From the NCBI GenBank assembly GCA_036971715.1, contig JAVHJL010000013.1, forward strand, positions 1,178,001-1,242,000: a DNA stretch of 64,000 nt. Direction: 5' to 3'. Position 1 is the first letter of the stretch, and every line of letters starts with the position of its first letter. Below are positions 44,094 to 54,047 of this stretch, piece by piece. This DNA is from Arthrobotrys musiformis (lineage: Eukaryota > Ascomycota > Orbiliomycetes > Orbiliales > Orbiliaceae). The notes below the pieces were generated by a model. The model was given only the letters and a program-made list of their open reading frames with translations, was not told the DNA's origin and searched no databases. The position numbers were made by a program, and so were the translations under genes.

Positions 44094-46663
44094 CGAGTCC
44101 GATCGATATGTCGCTTCGCTTTTGAACTAATAAATATACGGCAACCCAAAAAGAAGTATCAAACGTCCGGGCTGATTTTATGGAAGCGGCGGTGTGTTCC
44201 TTCAAAATGAATGTCCCTACGCCTTCATAGTCCCAAAGAAATTCGTCGGAGTCAATTTCAAGTCGTCTGTGAGAAAAAGGAAAGGGTAGTAGTAGTTTAA
44301 GTCGTTATATCTATGGATAAGGTTGTTAGTATGGGTTGGACCAACAGACATGTCTGTTGTAACGTTGTAACACCATAGATAGATATCAGAAACACCAGCG
44401 TACATTTTAAGAATTCCTCCAAAAACCCGTGGCTTTTTAAAACACTGATATAAAACAGATATGCAAAATATTTTATCGTCGAAATGTGTCGCAGAATGGA
44501 ATTCCTCCAGATATTATCAACCCTTTAGATTGTTGGAGTTGGGGAATTTTTGTGTTTTAATGTGAGGAAAGATATCCTGATCTCCCAGTGATGAATAGAT
44601 AGGCGGAAACGAGTGTGGCGGTTTGGGTGCAGTAACAAAAACAAAGCCGAATTGCGAACTATCCTCCCAGAGTGAATTGCAATACGAGAAAAACGAGTCG
44701 TGAATTTCTGAAAAAGCCCGGAAGAAACACCGTTATTCTTTTCGAGGGTCCCCTTGTGTATCCGTTCGAAATCAACCGGCGGACTGTCGACCAAAAAGGG
44801 ATGAAGAGAAAAGATATGTTGAGACTCCTGCGGTGTTGGAAAATACCAAAGTCGAGATTGTCGTATCTGCCTCAAGAAAAATAATAAGCCCTTGCGGGAA
44901 CGAGGAGAAAGAGGTTTGAAATGAAAAAAAGCGAAAGTCGGAACTGTCAAAAAAAGGATCGAAAGGAAAATGATCAATGCATAACAAGCAAGGAAAGGAG
45001 GAGTGCGTCTGCAAGACGAGAATAACCAGCCGCGACCGAGAAAGAAGGGGTCGAAAAGTCGAGTCTTGGACAATTTGGGTGGGAGGGAAGGGTCTTGCCC
45101 ACTGTGTCAGAACCGTCTCCGCTATTAATCGACCCCCCTAACAGAGAACTAGTGCGGTCGTACCTAATTTCTCTCCCAATTTCAACCGTCCTACCATGAG
45201 GTAATCCACATCCTCTGAGGAAGGCTTGATGCACATAAGCTGAGCAGAAGTCCCCTGGTTATTTTTAAGGAGAGCGGTGCTGCTACTGCTGCGGAGTAAC
45301 ATCTCTCTTGTTCTTGTCGCAGGCTTCCGAGCATCGACCTTCCCTCACTATTCCTTTGTCACGATGGCCAAACTCGCCAATTTCTCAGCGTGCGCTCAGT
45401 TACCCCATCGAAATGAAGAGCTGAGGGTCGGGTTCGACGAACAAAGCATTGCTATTCAAAGACATGAAATTAGTTTTTGCAGCTCCCAACTTCCAACAGC
45501 TCGGTCCTCTGGGCCTTCATTCGTCGGACGGGGTCTTCCATAGAAAACAATTTCGATGCCTCTTGGCCTATCAAGGGCCAGATTGCCCCTCTTAGCATGG
45601 AGGAGTTTTGCGCTTGCTCGCTTGAGAAATCTGAGGAGAATGGCCCCTTTTCGGTCGTTGCACACAGCCAACAGGCTGACGGCCTAGGAGCAGGGGTTTC
45701 CGACCTGTTCCTGCAGTTCGCCTGCAAGTAAGTCACCGCCTTTCTTTGGCATTCTTTCTGCACGGAAGGTTTAAGCATGGCTGTGGCCAGGGATGGCCTG
45801 GCTGAAACGGGCTCATGCAGCCAATCCTGATGGAACTGTGGTGGGGCGGGGAGAATAGGATAGCCCTTGGCAGCTGTTGGGCAAGGTCGACCAATCGTAT
45901 CATGCTGGTGTCACCGGTCAGGCGCACTTCTCTAGATGCTGGTCGCATTTGTTCGGAACAAAAATCTATAAACGTGTCGACCGTCGGTGTGCTTTTCCGT
46001 ATTGGTCTCACAAGCATATCTCGCGAGATGGTTCGTTGTTGGACATCTCCGTTGGTAGACGATGCCCAGGCTCTCTCTTTTTTTTCTCTGTTCCCTTCTA
46101 GTCTGCTTGATTTGGAAAAATTTCTCCCGTTTGCGACTCGAGTTCCAGATACTACCCTGAAAAGGATGTGGTAGTGCATCACACTTGCAATTAACCATCC
46201 TTGTAGAGCAAGGTCCTCCGAAAGACGTGATTGAATCGCCAACAACAACATAAGCGCTTCCATATAACACTTGAAAATTCGGTTTATAGGTGATAGCCCG
46301 GTATCTGTATCAGATTCGAGACGTATAAGATGTTGCCTCTGGTTCCGGAAAGGACAGCTAAGATAAGCGCTTTTCATTCCATCAGATTTTGACAGAAGCC
46401 GCTGGCACTGGTTCTCCATGCTGGAAAGAACCGAAGCTGCGATCCTCCATAATTTTAAGGAGACAGGGGTTCCACATGGACGCCTCTTCGAAAACCCTCA
46501 GTCACCACTGACGTAGCCGCACAACCACAATCACTCGCCTTATCGAACAATTGCTTCAATTTGGTAAAGACCGATCTTCTTTGCATAGCCGCTAAATCAA
46601 AATGCAAACGCTGCAGATAGACGGATGGGTATCACGGTATCAAGTGACAAACAAACTCGCTCC
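44094..46663. other. Intergenic region upstream of the kelch gene
   Basis: These 2.6 kb hold the kelch gene's promoter and the 3' end of the WBP4-like gene. Long frames at 44,525-45,073 (182 codons) and 45,733-46,419 (228 codons), both minus strand, overlap plus-strand frames, lack family signatures and have no matching intron structure, so I do not call them. The latter is the best candidate if any gene is hidden here. Confidence 0.4.
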
Positions 46664-47694
46664 TCATATCCTTCGTCGGTTCATATTTCGAGCCTTTCTC
46701 GACTTGAAGGCAATTCCCTCCTCTGTTGGCCCCACTGGAGTTGGAGTCCCATTCTCGCTGGGCTCGTGTTTCATGACAGGATGCTCTAACTGACCCTCCC
46801 CTTTGACCTGATCCGTGCTCTGGCCTAGCGAATCCACATCATCCTTTTCTTCTCCAGTGGGAACCTGTTCAGAGGTTTTCGCAATTGCTTCATCATCCTC
46901 TTCCTTTATCCCAATTTTAGCGCCTCTTTTTTTAAATACGATACCTTCAAGACCAGCCACAGGAGTTTGGGTCGGGTATCCAACGGTGGGCAACGTCTGT
47001 TTCGACTTGCCCTTCTTCTTGAATGTAATATCGCCAACATTCTCCGATGCCGTTGCGTCCCCAGGGTATTCTAATGTGCGCATCGTAAAGTTTTTCGTCT
47101 CAGTTTCCTCCTCGTCATCCTCGTCATCCTCACCAACATCCCCGATCTTTCTTCGCTTGGCTCGTTTCGACTCTTCGTCTTCCGGGTCGGGTGTAGTAGG
47201 ACGTTCAATGACCCGAACGGTCTCCCACTCTCCAGCCATCGCATGTTCCTTCCTATAACTCTCCGGCATGGCCACTCCTAATGCGGCCAACTCATCCAGA
47301 TGTTTCTTTTTTTGGTCTTCAGACCTAAAAGAACTTGTCTTTGCAGGTTTTTTCTCAACTAAATCCGCAGCACGCCTAGCCAAAGGTTTCGGTACATAGT
47401 CGGGATTGTCTAGGTTGTTCAATCTCTCAGCTTCGCGTTTTGTGTTCTCCGCGGCGACAGCTTCCTTCTCTTTGTTTCTGTGCAGATCGCGCAAGAATCT
47501 TTGGAGGGCATGCTGGTGTTTCGGGGATGCTTCGTGGTCCTTTCGCGATAACGGGGTGTCCTTTACGAACATTTTCTGTAAAAAAAAATACAATGTTAGC
47601 AATCCTGCCGCCCAAGGTAACGCGAGAGCTTGAGAAGTGAACCTACACAACGATCGCACCAGTACCGCTTCGTTGATACCCAGTATTCCGACAT
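46664..47694 (-). CDS. WBP4/FBP21-like splicing factor with U1-type zinc finger
   Basis: Two exons, 47694-47647 and 47575-46664, give 319 aa. The short first exon encodes MSEYWVSTKRYWCDRC and the second continues KMFVKDTPLSRKDHEASPKH, so the U1-like zinc finger is Cys13-Cys16-His30-His36, split by a 71-nt intron. A helix (HALQRFLRDLHRNKEKE) follows. The rest is charged and mostly disordered, with repeated FKKKGK / FKKRGAK / FKSRKARN motifs and acidic blocks. The C-terminus is basic (RKARNMNRRRI). In WBP4 and fission-yeast Saf1 this finger type goes with late spliceosome association (family knowledge). No WW domain is visible, so it resembles the fungal form. It is divergent from the small conserved gene 373 bp away. 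Confidence 0.82.
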
Positions 47695-48067
47695 TTTGGC
47701 AGTATTGTATAAGTGTAATCTTCTCGGAGTCGTCTGATTGTGGAATAGTTTTATGTCTGCTGGGAGTCGATGCTCTTATGATTGATGTTGATTGTTGATG
47801 AGTCGAAAATTCTCGAAGCTCGATGGTGCATGGTTAACTTTAAGGAATGGCGAAGGCCTTGGCGTTTTCCCACGTTTATAAAATAACCAAACCAACCAAT
47901 CCAACATCCAACCGCAACTGAACTGGTATCGTCGATATCGGTTCTAGAAAGCCTCCAACCCTTCAAACAAAGCTTCGCCGGCCCTTTATTTCATGCCGAA
48001 CGGCTAGCTATCGATACGGCAATACAAGATACATCAACCAACTTGGCCGTGACGTCGAGGGTCCAAC
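47695..48067. promoter_or_regulatory. Divergent promoter, WBP4-like / small conserved protein
   Basis: The 373-bp gap between divergent start codons must carry both promoters. An AACCAAACCAACCAATCCAA tract lies at about 47,883-47,902. No named factor site is certain. Confidence 0.45.
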
Positions 48068-48400
48068 ATGTCAGCGCTTCCGGACACGTCCCAAAACCCC
48101 ACCCGCGAAAGCAATGAAGAGGCACAGCTGCCGCAGGAAACATTAGCCCTCCCGGCTCCTCAAACGGAGGCAGAGAAAGAAGCGGCGAAGAAAGTCCAAG
48201 TTGGCGCCCGAGCTGTGAAACTCGATCATCTCGGCCCACTGGTCATCAACTCGGATGGGACATTGAGCCGGATACAAAATTGGGCTAATATGACGCAGAT
48301 GGAGCGCGAAAGAACTATCCATGTTTTGGGAAAGCGCAATAGGCTGAGAACAGAATCCCTAGTAGCTCAAGGGATACAGCCGGGTACTGTCGAGAAGTAA
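48068..48400 (+). CDS. Small conserved protein of unknown function
   Basis: Single exon, 110 aa. After a polar, disordered N-terminus of about 45 residues comes the conserved core KLDHLGPLVINSDGTLSRIQ, then NWANMTQMERERTIHVLGKR, ending NRLRTESLVAQGIQPGTVEK. I remember the core pattern (LGP-x-V-x-N-x-DGT-x-SRI, NW-x-x-MT-x-x-ER-x-x-T, KRN) from short fungal proteins, with looser similarity in some bacteria and plants, but I know no demonstrated function. The strong core and compact position between housekeeping genes argue that it is real. It is convergent with Tma20, 178 bp away. Confidence 0.8.
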   Translation: MSALPDTSQNPTRESNEEAQLPQETLALPAPQTEAEKEAAKKVQVGARAVKLDHLGPLVINSDGTLSRIQNWANMTQMERERTIHVLGKRNRLRTESLVAQGIQPGTVEK

Positions 48401-48578
48401 GATATTAGAGGGACACCTTATGGGAAGGCTAGACATGGATATAGTATAGAGACCAGAACGCTATGTGCTAAAGAGTATTCATACCCCGCCTCGAGACTAT
48501 GTGGATGTATCCCCACATCCGAATCAATCTTCAAGCCGGCCGCAATGAAAAGACATATAAGTGTACAAGCTAGCTGTG

Positions 48579-49357
48579 TTACTCAGAGTCCATCTTCCAT
48601 AACCCATCTCCGAGGTAGTGGCAATTTTCGACGCCGTTACCCTTGTTTAATTTCTTAATATCCTCCGTACTCATTTTAAGAACCCCGATCATACACGCAT
48701 GCTCTTTACCCTCTGCATTGATAGCAACCACCGTACCTTCAGGTAGGTTCCCTTCTGGAGGAGGGAGTTTCGCCCCCGGTGATGTTAAACCGGGGCACAT
48801 AAGTTGTGCACCTCCAAGAATGAATCTGATAGCTCCTCTGTCGACCTGTACTGTCGGGAAGCATTGTGGATCTAAACTCGCCGAATTAGCCTTCTCCCTC
48901 TTGGATCTAGCTCCTGTCCGTCTGCCTACATTTATGAACTATTCTCAAATGTGGCATTATCGCATCATTGTGATGTTGAAAGAACAGAACTTGGTTATCC
49001 AGCGCGTATAAAGACATCCTCTCCGGCCTATGATCGGTGATCGCAAATCCCAATGTTAGACTCCATGTCGTCCCCTTTAAACTCCCCACTGTCGCCTTTT
49101 GGACGAACAAGCTCCTTTAAACACCGTGCTATACGAACGCTTTGATAAGATCTAGCTGCGCCTTCTTAGGTAGCACATCGTCGATAACGGGCTCGAGGAG
49201 CGGGAACTGCTCGCAAATCTTCTGGCGGATGTTTCGCTGGACGGATGACTTGATCTTCGTCTTGCCGGACGAGCTTACTCTAATCGACTTGTGGGTTAGC
49301 TGCAGCCCATATATCACACCAGTAATATAGTAATAGTACATACGGTTTCTTGAACAT
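48579..49357 (-). CDS. tma20: Ribosome-associated protein Tma20 (MCT-1), PUA domain
   Basis: Four exons, 49357-49344, 49279-49139, 49027-48930 and 48871-48579, give 181 aa. The 14-nt first exon encodes MFKK, as expected for the family, and runs into SSSGKTKIKSSVQRNIRQKI. The MCT domain (LLEPVIDDVLPKKAQLDLIK) leads to APERMSLYALDNQVLFFQHH and IVHKYPQCFPTVQVDRGAIR across the other introns. The PUA domain covers FILGGAQLMCPGLTSPGAKL, VVAINAEGKEHACMIGVLKM and HYLGDGLWKMDSE. Tma20 with Tma22 (DENR) recycles 40S subunits and supports re-initiation (family knowledge). Each junction was chosen by frame plus family match. The gene is divergent from RPB12, with starts 322 bp apart. Confidence 0.93.
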
Positions 49358-49679
49358 ATCGTGAGATTCCGGGGTGTTCAGACTCGGGCGTGGAGGGGGC
49401 TGTCGGAGCTTGGGTGTGGGGCGGTGGGAGTTCAAAGTGGGTTTGGTTGCATTTGGTAAGCCAGCTTGGTTTTAAGCCGCACAAAATTTCAGAAATTATG
49501 ATCCTTTCGCGACACCAAAACCTTCCAACGATCATCAACCATCGATCACCAACCACCACCAACCAACCTCTCAAGCTTCGGGTCCGCACATTTCACAAAG
49601 ACTTCGATACCATCACCGAGTACTCTAGTACGCGATATTCACACAAGCTCCCTTGATCCTAAAACCAACTTCTGTAAAG
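49358..49679. promoter_or_regulatory. Divergent Tma20 / RPB12 promoter
   Basis: The 322-bp gap between two divergent start codons must carry both promoters. The half nearest RPB12 is AC-rich on the plus strand (about 49,510-49,580). Paired genes for ribosome recycling and RNA polymerase suggest growth-linked co-expression; that is inference. Confidence 0.5.
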
Positions 49680-49975
49680 ATGAATCGCGAAGGCTACGTT
49701 CCTCCAACAGCAGGTGGCGGCTCTGGTGCCGGTGCGCCTAGACCTGGTGGGTCATACGGCGACGCTCCACGACAGACCTCGATGAAATACCTCTGTGCAG
49801 ATTGTGGCAAGTCTGTTACTCTCAACAAGGCCGATCCGATTCGGTGCAAGGAATGCGGGTTCAGAATCTTGTACAAGGAAAGGACGAAGAGGTACGCGAT
49901 CCTGACTCACCCATAGCTCTGTAGAAAGTCCCGCTAACACCCTCTGGCAGAATGGTTCAATTCGAAGCTCGATGA
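49680..49975 (+). CDS. RPB12: RNA polymerase I/II/III shared subunit RPB12 (ABC10-alpha)
   Basis: Two exons, 49680-49891 and 49951-49975, give 78 aa. The Gly/Pro-rich N-terminus (about 33 residues) is followed by the zinc ribbon KYLCADCGKSV...IRCKECGFRILYKERTKR with Cys 39, 42, 56 and 59. The final eight residues (MVQFEAR plus the split Arg codon) come from a 25-nt last exon after a 59-nt intron; the VQFEAR end is invariant in the family, which fixes the junction. The protein is a core subunit shared by all three nuclear polymerases. It is divergent from Tma20. Confidence 0.96.
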
Positions 49976-50314
49976 TTTATTTATTCCACATGATATCTTT
50001 CGGTGGTGTTATTTTGGTAGCCTTGGGGTTCCCCTTTGACGGAAAATAAATTCCACTCCTTCCCGTTGCCGATCAGTTCGCTCTGATTAGAACCTTCGAA
50101 ATCCTCTTCGCCCTTGCTTCAGCCGATCGCCGGGCAGTGTTTTCCAATATTTTGTGAGAGAGGAGGCAATCATTTTGCACTGTTGTGCCCATAGACTTGC
50201 ATGTTTTGTCGGAACGATTATTGTTTTTTTTAGCGGGTTATCTCAAATTGCAGCACTCTATGTATAATACAATGTGACCAGCATACTGATCTATATACAA
50301 GATATGGACATCAA
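49976..50314. other. Convergent 3' spacer RPB12 / uL10m
   Basis: This is a 339-bp gap between convergent genes with a T-run at about 50,224-50,232. No gene was seen. Confidence 0.4.
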
Positions 50315-51301
50315 TCAAGCCGCTGGTGGATCCTCAGATCCCTCTTCAGCGCTCTTCTGGGAATCAGGGTCCAACATCTTCCTGCGACCTTCCATTGTGA
50401 CCCATAACGCTTTGCTTGGGCTCTGTAATGTAGCTACCAAACCAGCACCAGCACTCTGCATAAGTCCCAACAGCTGTCCTCGTAGTGTAGGAAGATCTCC
50501 GAGATTTGTGATGTGCCTGAGAGCACCAGTATCAATCGTTTGTCCACCAACCTTGTCGACCTTTGCGCCCAGCAGTAACATCTTCGAAACACCAGATATA
50601 AACAACGGATCTGTTCCCTTCTTGAAAGTTGCCTTCTCCGGGAACAACAGGTTGAGGACCGCTAAAATATGGGGCGGTGAGACCGTGGGGAATTGAATTA
50701 TGCCCACTGGTCCCACTAATAACGCCTCCATGGGGTGAGACCCTTTGTGCTGTAGCGTCATGCTGTATGCCTCCGGTCCACTGCTTGTTCCCACATTCGC
50801 ATCCTTTGGTAGATACTCCGCCACTCGGAGTGCTGCTGAGAACAACTCCGTATTAACAACCACCATCTTAACTTGCTCTCCAACAGGCTGAGGTTGTGGT
50901 GGGATGTTGCCATCTTCATCCGGGACAGGCGCGGGCTGCGATGCTGCGGCCTGTGCATCTACGTTTTGCATGGCGACCTTCAGATCCCTCCGTATAGCCA
51001 CAAGCTCGCCCCCTCGGAGATTGTTATGTTGGAACACTATCATCAACGGCGTGGCTCGGAGCAATGATATATAGGTCCGATGGAGAAGATTCTGGCGGGA
51101 GTTATATGGTCGGTGGGATGGTGGTTGGTTGGACCCCGGCGGAACGCATGTCTTCGAATGAGTGACAGAATGAGAGGCATAGCACCTTTGCCCACCGTTT
51201 ACAAAGGCCTCAATGAAATAGCATGCATCGCGGAAAGAGATCGAGGTCCGGTTTGGGAGTTTCGTCCTCGTCGCCGCCTTGAGAAAGATTGAAGGCGGCA
51301 T
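50315..51301 (-). CDS. MRPL11: Mitochondrial large-subunit ribosomal protein uL10m
   Basis: Single exon, 328 aa. The N-terminal 70 residues are basic and hydroxylated (MPPSIFLKAATRTKLPNRTS...), consistent with a mitochondrial presequence. The L10-like domain follows: HRTYISLLRATPLMIVFQHNNLRGGELVAIRRDL, then VVVNTELFSAALRVAEY, EALLVGPVGIIQFPTVSPPH, LNLLFPEKATFKKGTDPLFI and LPTLRGQLLGLMQSAGAGLV. The end is Ser/Glu/Asp-rich. Fungal uL10m (yeast Mrpl11 group) has this length. It anchors the stalk of the mitoribosome (family knowledge). The gene is divergent from tubulin cofactor E with 336 bp between starts. Confidence 0.9.
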   Translation of the reverse strand: MPPSIFLKAATRTKLPNRTSISFRDACYFIEAFVNGGQRCYASHSVTHSKTCVPPGSNQPPSHRPYNSRQNLLHRTYISLLRATPLMIVFQHNNLRGGELVAIRRDLKVAMQNVDAQAAASQPAPVPDEDGNIPPQPQPVGEQVKMVVVNTELFSAALRVAEYLPKDANVGTSSGPEAYSMTLQHKGSHPMEALLVGPVGIIQFPTVSPPHILAVLNLLFPEKATFKKGTDPLFISGVSKMLLLGAKVDKVGGQTIDTGALRHITNLGDLPTLRGQLLGLMQSAGAGLVATLQSPSKALWVTMEGRRKMLDPDSQKSAEEGSEDPPAA

Positions 51302-51637
51302 CTTGAATTTCCAACTCTTGCGATTCTCCTAGAATATACCCCAGTCAGATATCACCATTACCCATTAACGTAAACCGTGTTTTATAATGACTAACCTAAG
51401 AACAATCGCAATTGGTGGTAGAAGTACGAGATGCACGGCACTGCAGAATGGACGTTGAAAAGTTCGCGAATTCGCCGTTGTCGTCAAATTTTTGAAGTTG
51501 CAACAACGTCAAGCGAACAACTCAACAACACCCCGCCATTTACCCCACAAGGATCTAGCCGAAAGCATATATTACAACCTTCGCTTTGGGATATATTCAT
51601 AGACACGTAGAGGCATCGATCTCGAATGTAATCAAAC
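51302..51637. promoter_or_regulatory. Divergent uL10m / TBCE promoter
   Basis: The 336-bp gap between divergent start codons must carry both promoters. No clear named factor site was seen. Confidence 0.45.
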
Positions 51638-54047
51638 ATGAGCTCTCAGTACATCGGGCAGCGGCTATCTTTCGAATCACAACTCTGCACTGTCCGCTAC
51701 ATAGGCGAGGTTAAGGGCACGAAGGGCGAATGGCTTGGCGTCGAATGGGATGACCCATCGAGAGGGAAGCATTCGGGTGAACATAATGGCACGAGATACT
51801 TTGAATGTAAGAATAATGTCTCTAGATCAAAATTTTCACATAGGTGGATCCCGAGATAACCCAATTTTAACCATCTATCGTATAGGCAAAGCTCCTGGGG
51901 CGGGATCTTTCGTTCGGCCAAATCGTCCTTCAGACCCCCCAAACTCTTTCCTCGCGGGATTGAGGGAGAAGTATATCATAAACGTCGAAAAAAGCGGCGT
52001 CCCGAAGCCCATTGAGTTTGGGAAAAAGATCGCTGAAGAAGTGGGCTTCGACAAGGTGGCGAAGAAGTTCGCAGAGCTGGATACATTGACAAATGTTCTT
52101 CTCGACTACATGAGAATCAAGACCTGCGACGAGGATGCGGAGGAAATCGCCGCCACATGTGCCAGTATGTACTCCTATCGACGTTCAAAAACGGCCAAAA
52201 TCTCGCGGCTTTAATCCCGTATCCGGAAATCTTGCTAATATAGTGGTCCAATAGATTTGCAGAGACTGGATCTCACATGTAATCTCTTCGAGGAGGTAGA
52301 GGAAGTTGTTAAACTGTGTATAAGTTTGCCCAAACTTAGCTTTCTATCCATCAAGTATGAACTACAAAAGTATCGTACATCTGTGTGTCCAGTTGCCTAA
52401 TGCTCTTCGTCAGTGGAAATCGGTTCACGAAGTACCATATTCGAGATCAGTACAAACACGGCCTGGACCGCATTAAGACCCTCAAGGCTGACGACCTTCG
52501 GTCAAGCTGGACGGAAGTACGGGATCTCTCTTTAACCCCTCGGCCGAATTTTCCTTCTTTCCTTCTTTTACTTTTGTGATAGCTGACATCTGACTAAGTT
52601 ATTTGAACTGGTGAATAACTTCACTAATGTGACTGACCTCTCAATCGCTGTTGGAAATATCGAAACTCTAACACCGGATATAACGCCGAGGGTCTCAGAA
52701 CTTCGTATTGCCAGCCGCTTGGAGTCTATATGCCTTGAAGAACACGCAATTGAGAGCCTTTCGGGACTAGCAGACCTCCAGAACTTACCCAATTTGCGTA
52801 GACTATTGTTGTCCTATAACAAAATCAAGGCGGTCTATGCTCCGGCAGAACCCAAAACCGTTGGTAAGCTATGCTTTCCATCGGTTACATACTTGGACAT
52901 CTCGCACAACGAGGTGAGCGACTGGGCATTTCTCGATGATATGCGGATCGTCTTTCCAAAGCTGGAGGCATTGCGCATCAGCCACAATCCTTTGTATGGT
53001 ATCAATGATGCCAGGACCCTTACCGAAAAGTCTTACCAAATTACAGTTGGTCGTCTCGGCCGACTTGTCACTTCTCTTAACTACAGCGTGGTAAGGAACA
53101 AGTTGGACCCACAATCCAATACTGGGAATTAGCTCGAAGGTGCCGGTAACTGATAAGGCAACTGCAGATAACACCGGCAGAACGTGCGGATGCAGAATTG
53201 TTTTACATCTCAACAATTGTGAAAGAACTTTCAGAAAAGCCAGCTGAACAGGAGGCCGAAATACTTTCACGACATACAAGATGGCAAGAGCTTCAAACGG
53301 GTATGCTATCCCCAGTACCTTTTTCCCCTACACCCCTCCCTTCCCGAGATCCCCCAATGCACAAATGCATTGTCCAATTCTTAATCCTCAAAATGTTTCT
53401 CGTTTGCTAATGTAGCGTCAAACAGTACATGGTGAACAGACTATAGTTCGGGATCTTTCAGGGAAGTCTAAAGATGCACTAGCATCAAAACTCATAGGTT
53501 TGTGCAATCCATTTGCCGTTGCAGCTGGAAACGGCGTCGATATGTATACATGTGATGTTGTACCGTTGAGGTATCTCAACTTTTTTTCATTTTTTTTTTT
53601 TTTTTTTCATCGTTATTTTTTTATATAGGTGGAGACTAAACGCTAAGAGACCCTTGCAGAAGTTGAAGTGTGCTCGACTTCTAAGACGGTGACCAAGAAA
53701 TTTCCCCGCACTGTAACAATTGGCAAACTCTCAGGGCTGATTGGTCGGCTCTTTGGTGCGAATCCGTTGGATATCGCTCTCTACCTCATTGAAGACGGCA
53801 TTGGTAATGAAGAAGGTGGTGTGAGGGAGACCTTGTAAGTATCACCCAACAGTTGGAACTGGAACTGCAGGCCGTTTCTTTAGAGAATGCCGTTTGGTGT
53901 TCAGTTTAGGTAATCATTGAAGAGTCCGTTTCCTAACGAAAAACGGTTTTGTTTCTTCATTTTAGGTTGGCCGACGAGCTGCGAGAGCTGGATTACTATG
54001 TGACTGAGGCAAAAATTAGGCTTGCGGTCAGAGACAAGTCGTTATGA
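51638..54047 (+). CDS. alp21: Tubulin-folding cofactor E (Pac2/Alp21)
   Basis: Nine exons: 51638-51806, 51886-52164, 52255-52354, 52414-52516, 52599-53090, 53168-53300, 53426-53497, 53660-53834 and 53966-54047, giving 534 aa. The CAP-Gly domain fills about the first 75 residues (GEVKGTKGEWLGVEWDDPSR, then GKHSG and GAGSFVRPNR). Leucine-rich repeats follow (NLQRLDLTCNLF, LPNLRRLLLSYNKIKAVY, VTYLDISHNEVSDWAFLDDM, LEALRISHNPLYG). A ubiquitin-like C-terminal domain is assembled from the last exons (VEVCSTSKTVTKKFPRTVTI through DYYVTEAKIRLAVRDKSL). Cofactor E takes part in alpha-tubulin folding and heterodimer release (family knowledge). Junctions were set by frame and family order. Intron 6 has a nearer AG at 53415 whose use would give an early stop; the AG at 53425 keeps the frame. 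Confidence 0.9.

Noticed and set aside
44525..45073. 182-codon open frame on the minus strand, upstream of the kelch gene
   Set aside because: Translation is Phe/Leu/Ser/Arg-rich with no recognisable domain; probably part of a promoter or leader.
45733..46419. 228-codon open frame on the minus strand
   Set aside because: Overlaps several plus-strand frames, shows no domain or family signature and has biased, low-complexity-free but featureless composition. Kept only as the best candidate for a hidden gene.
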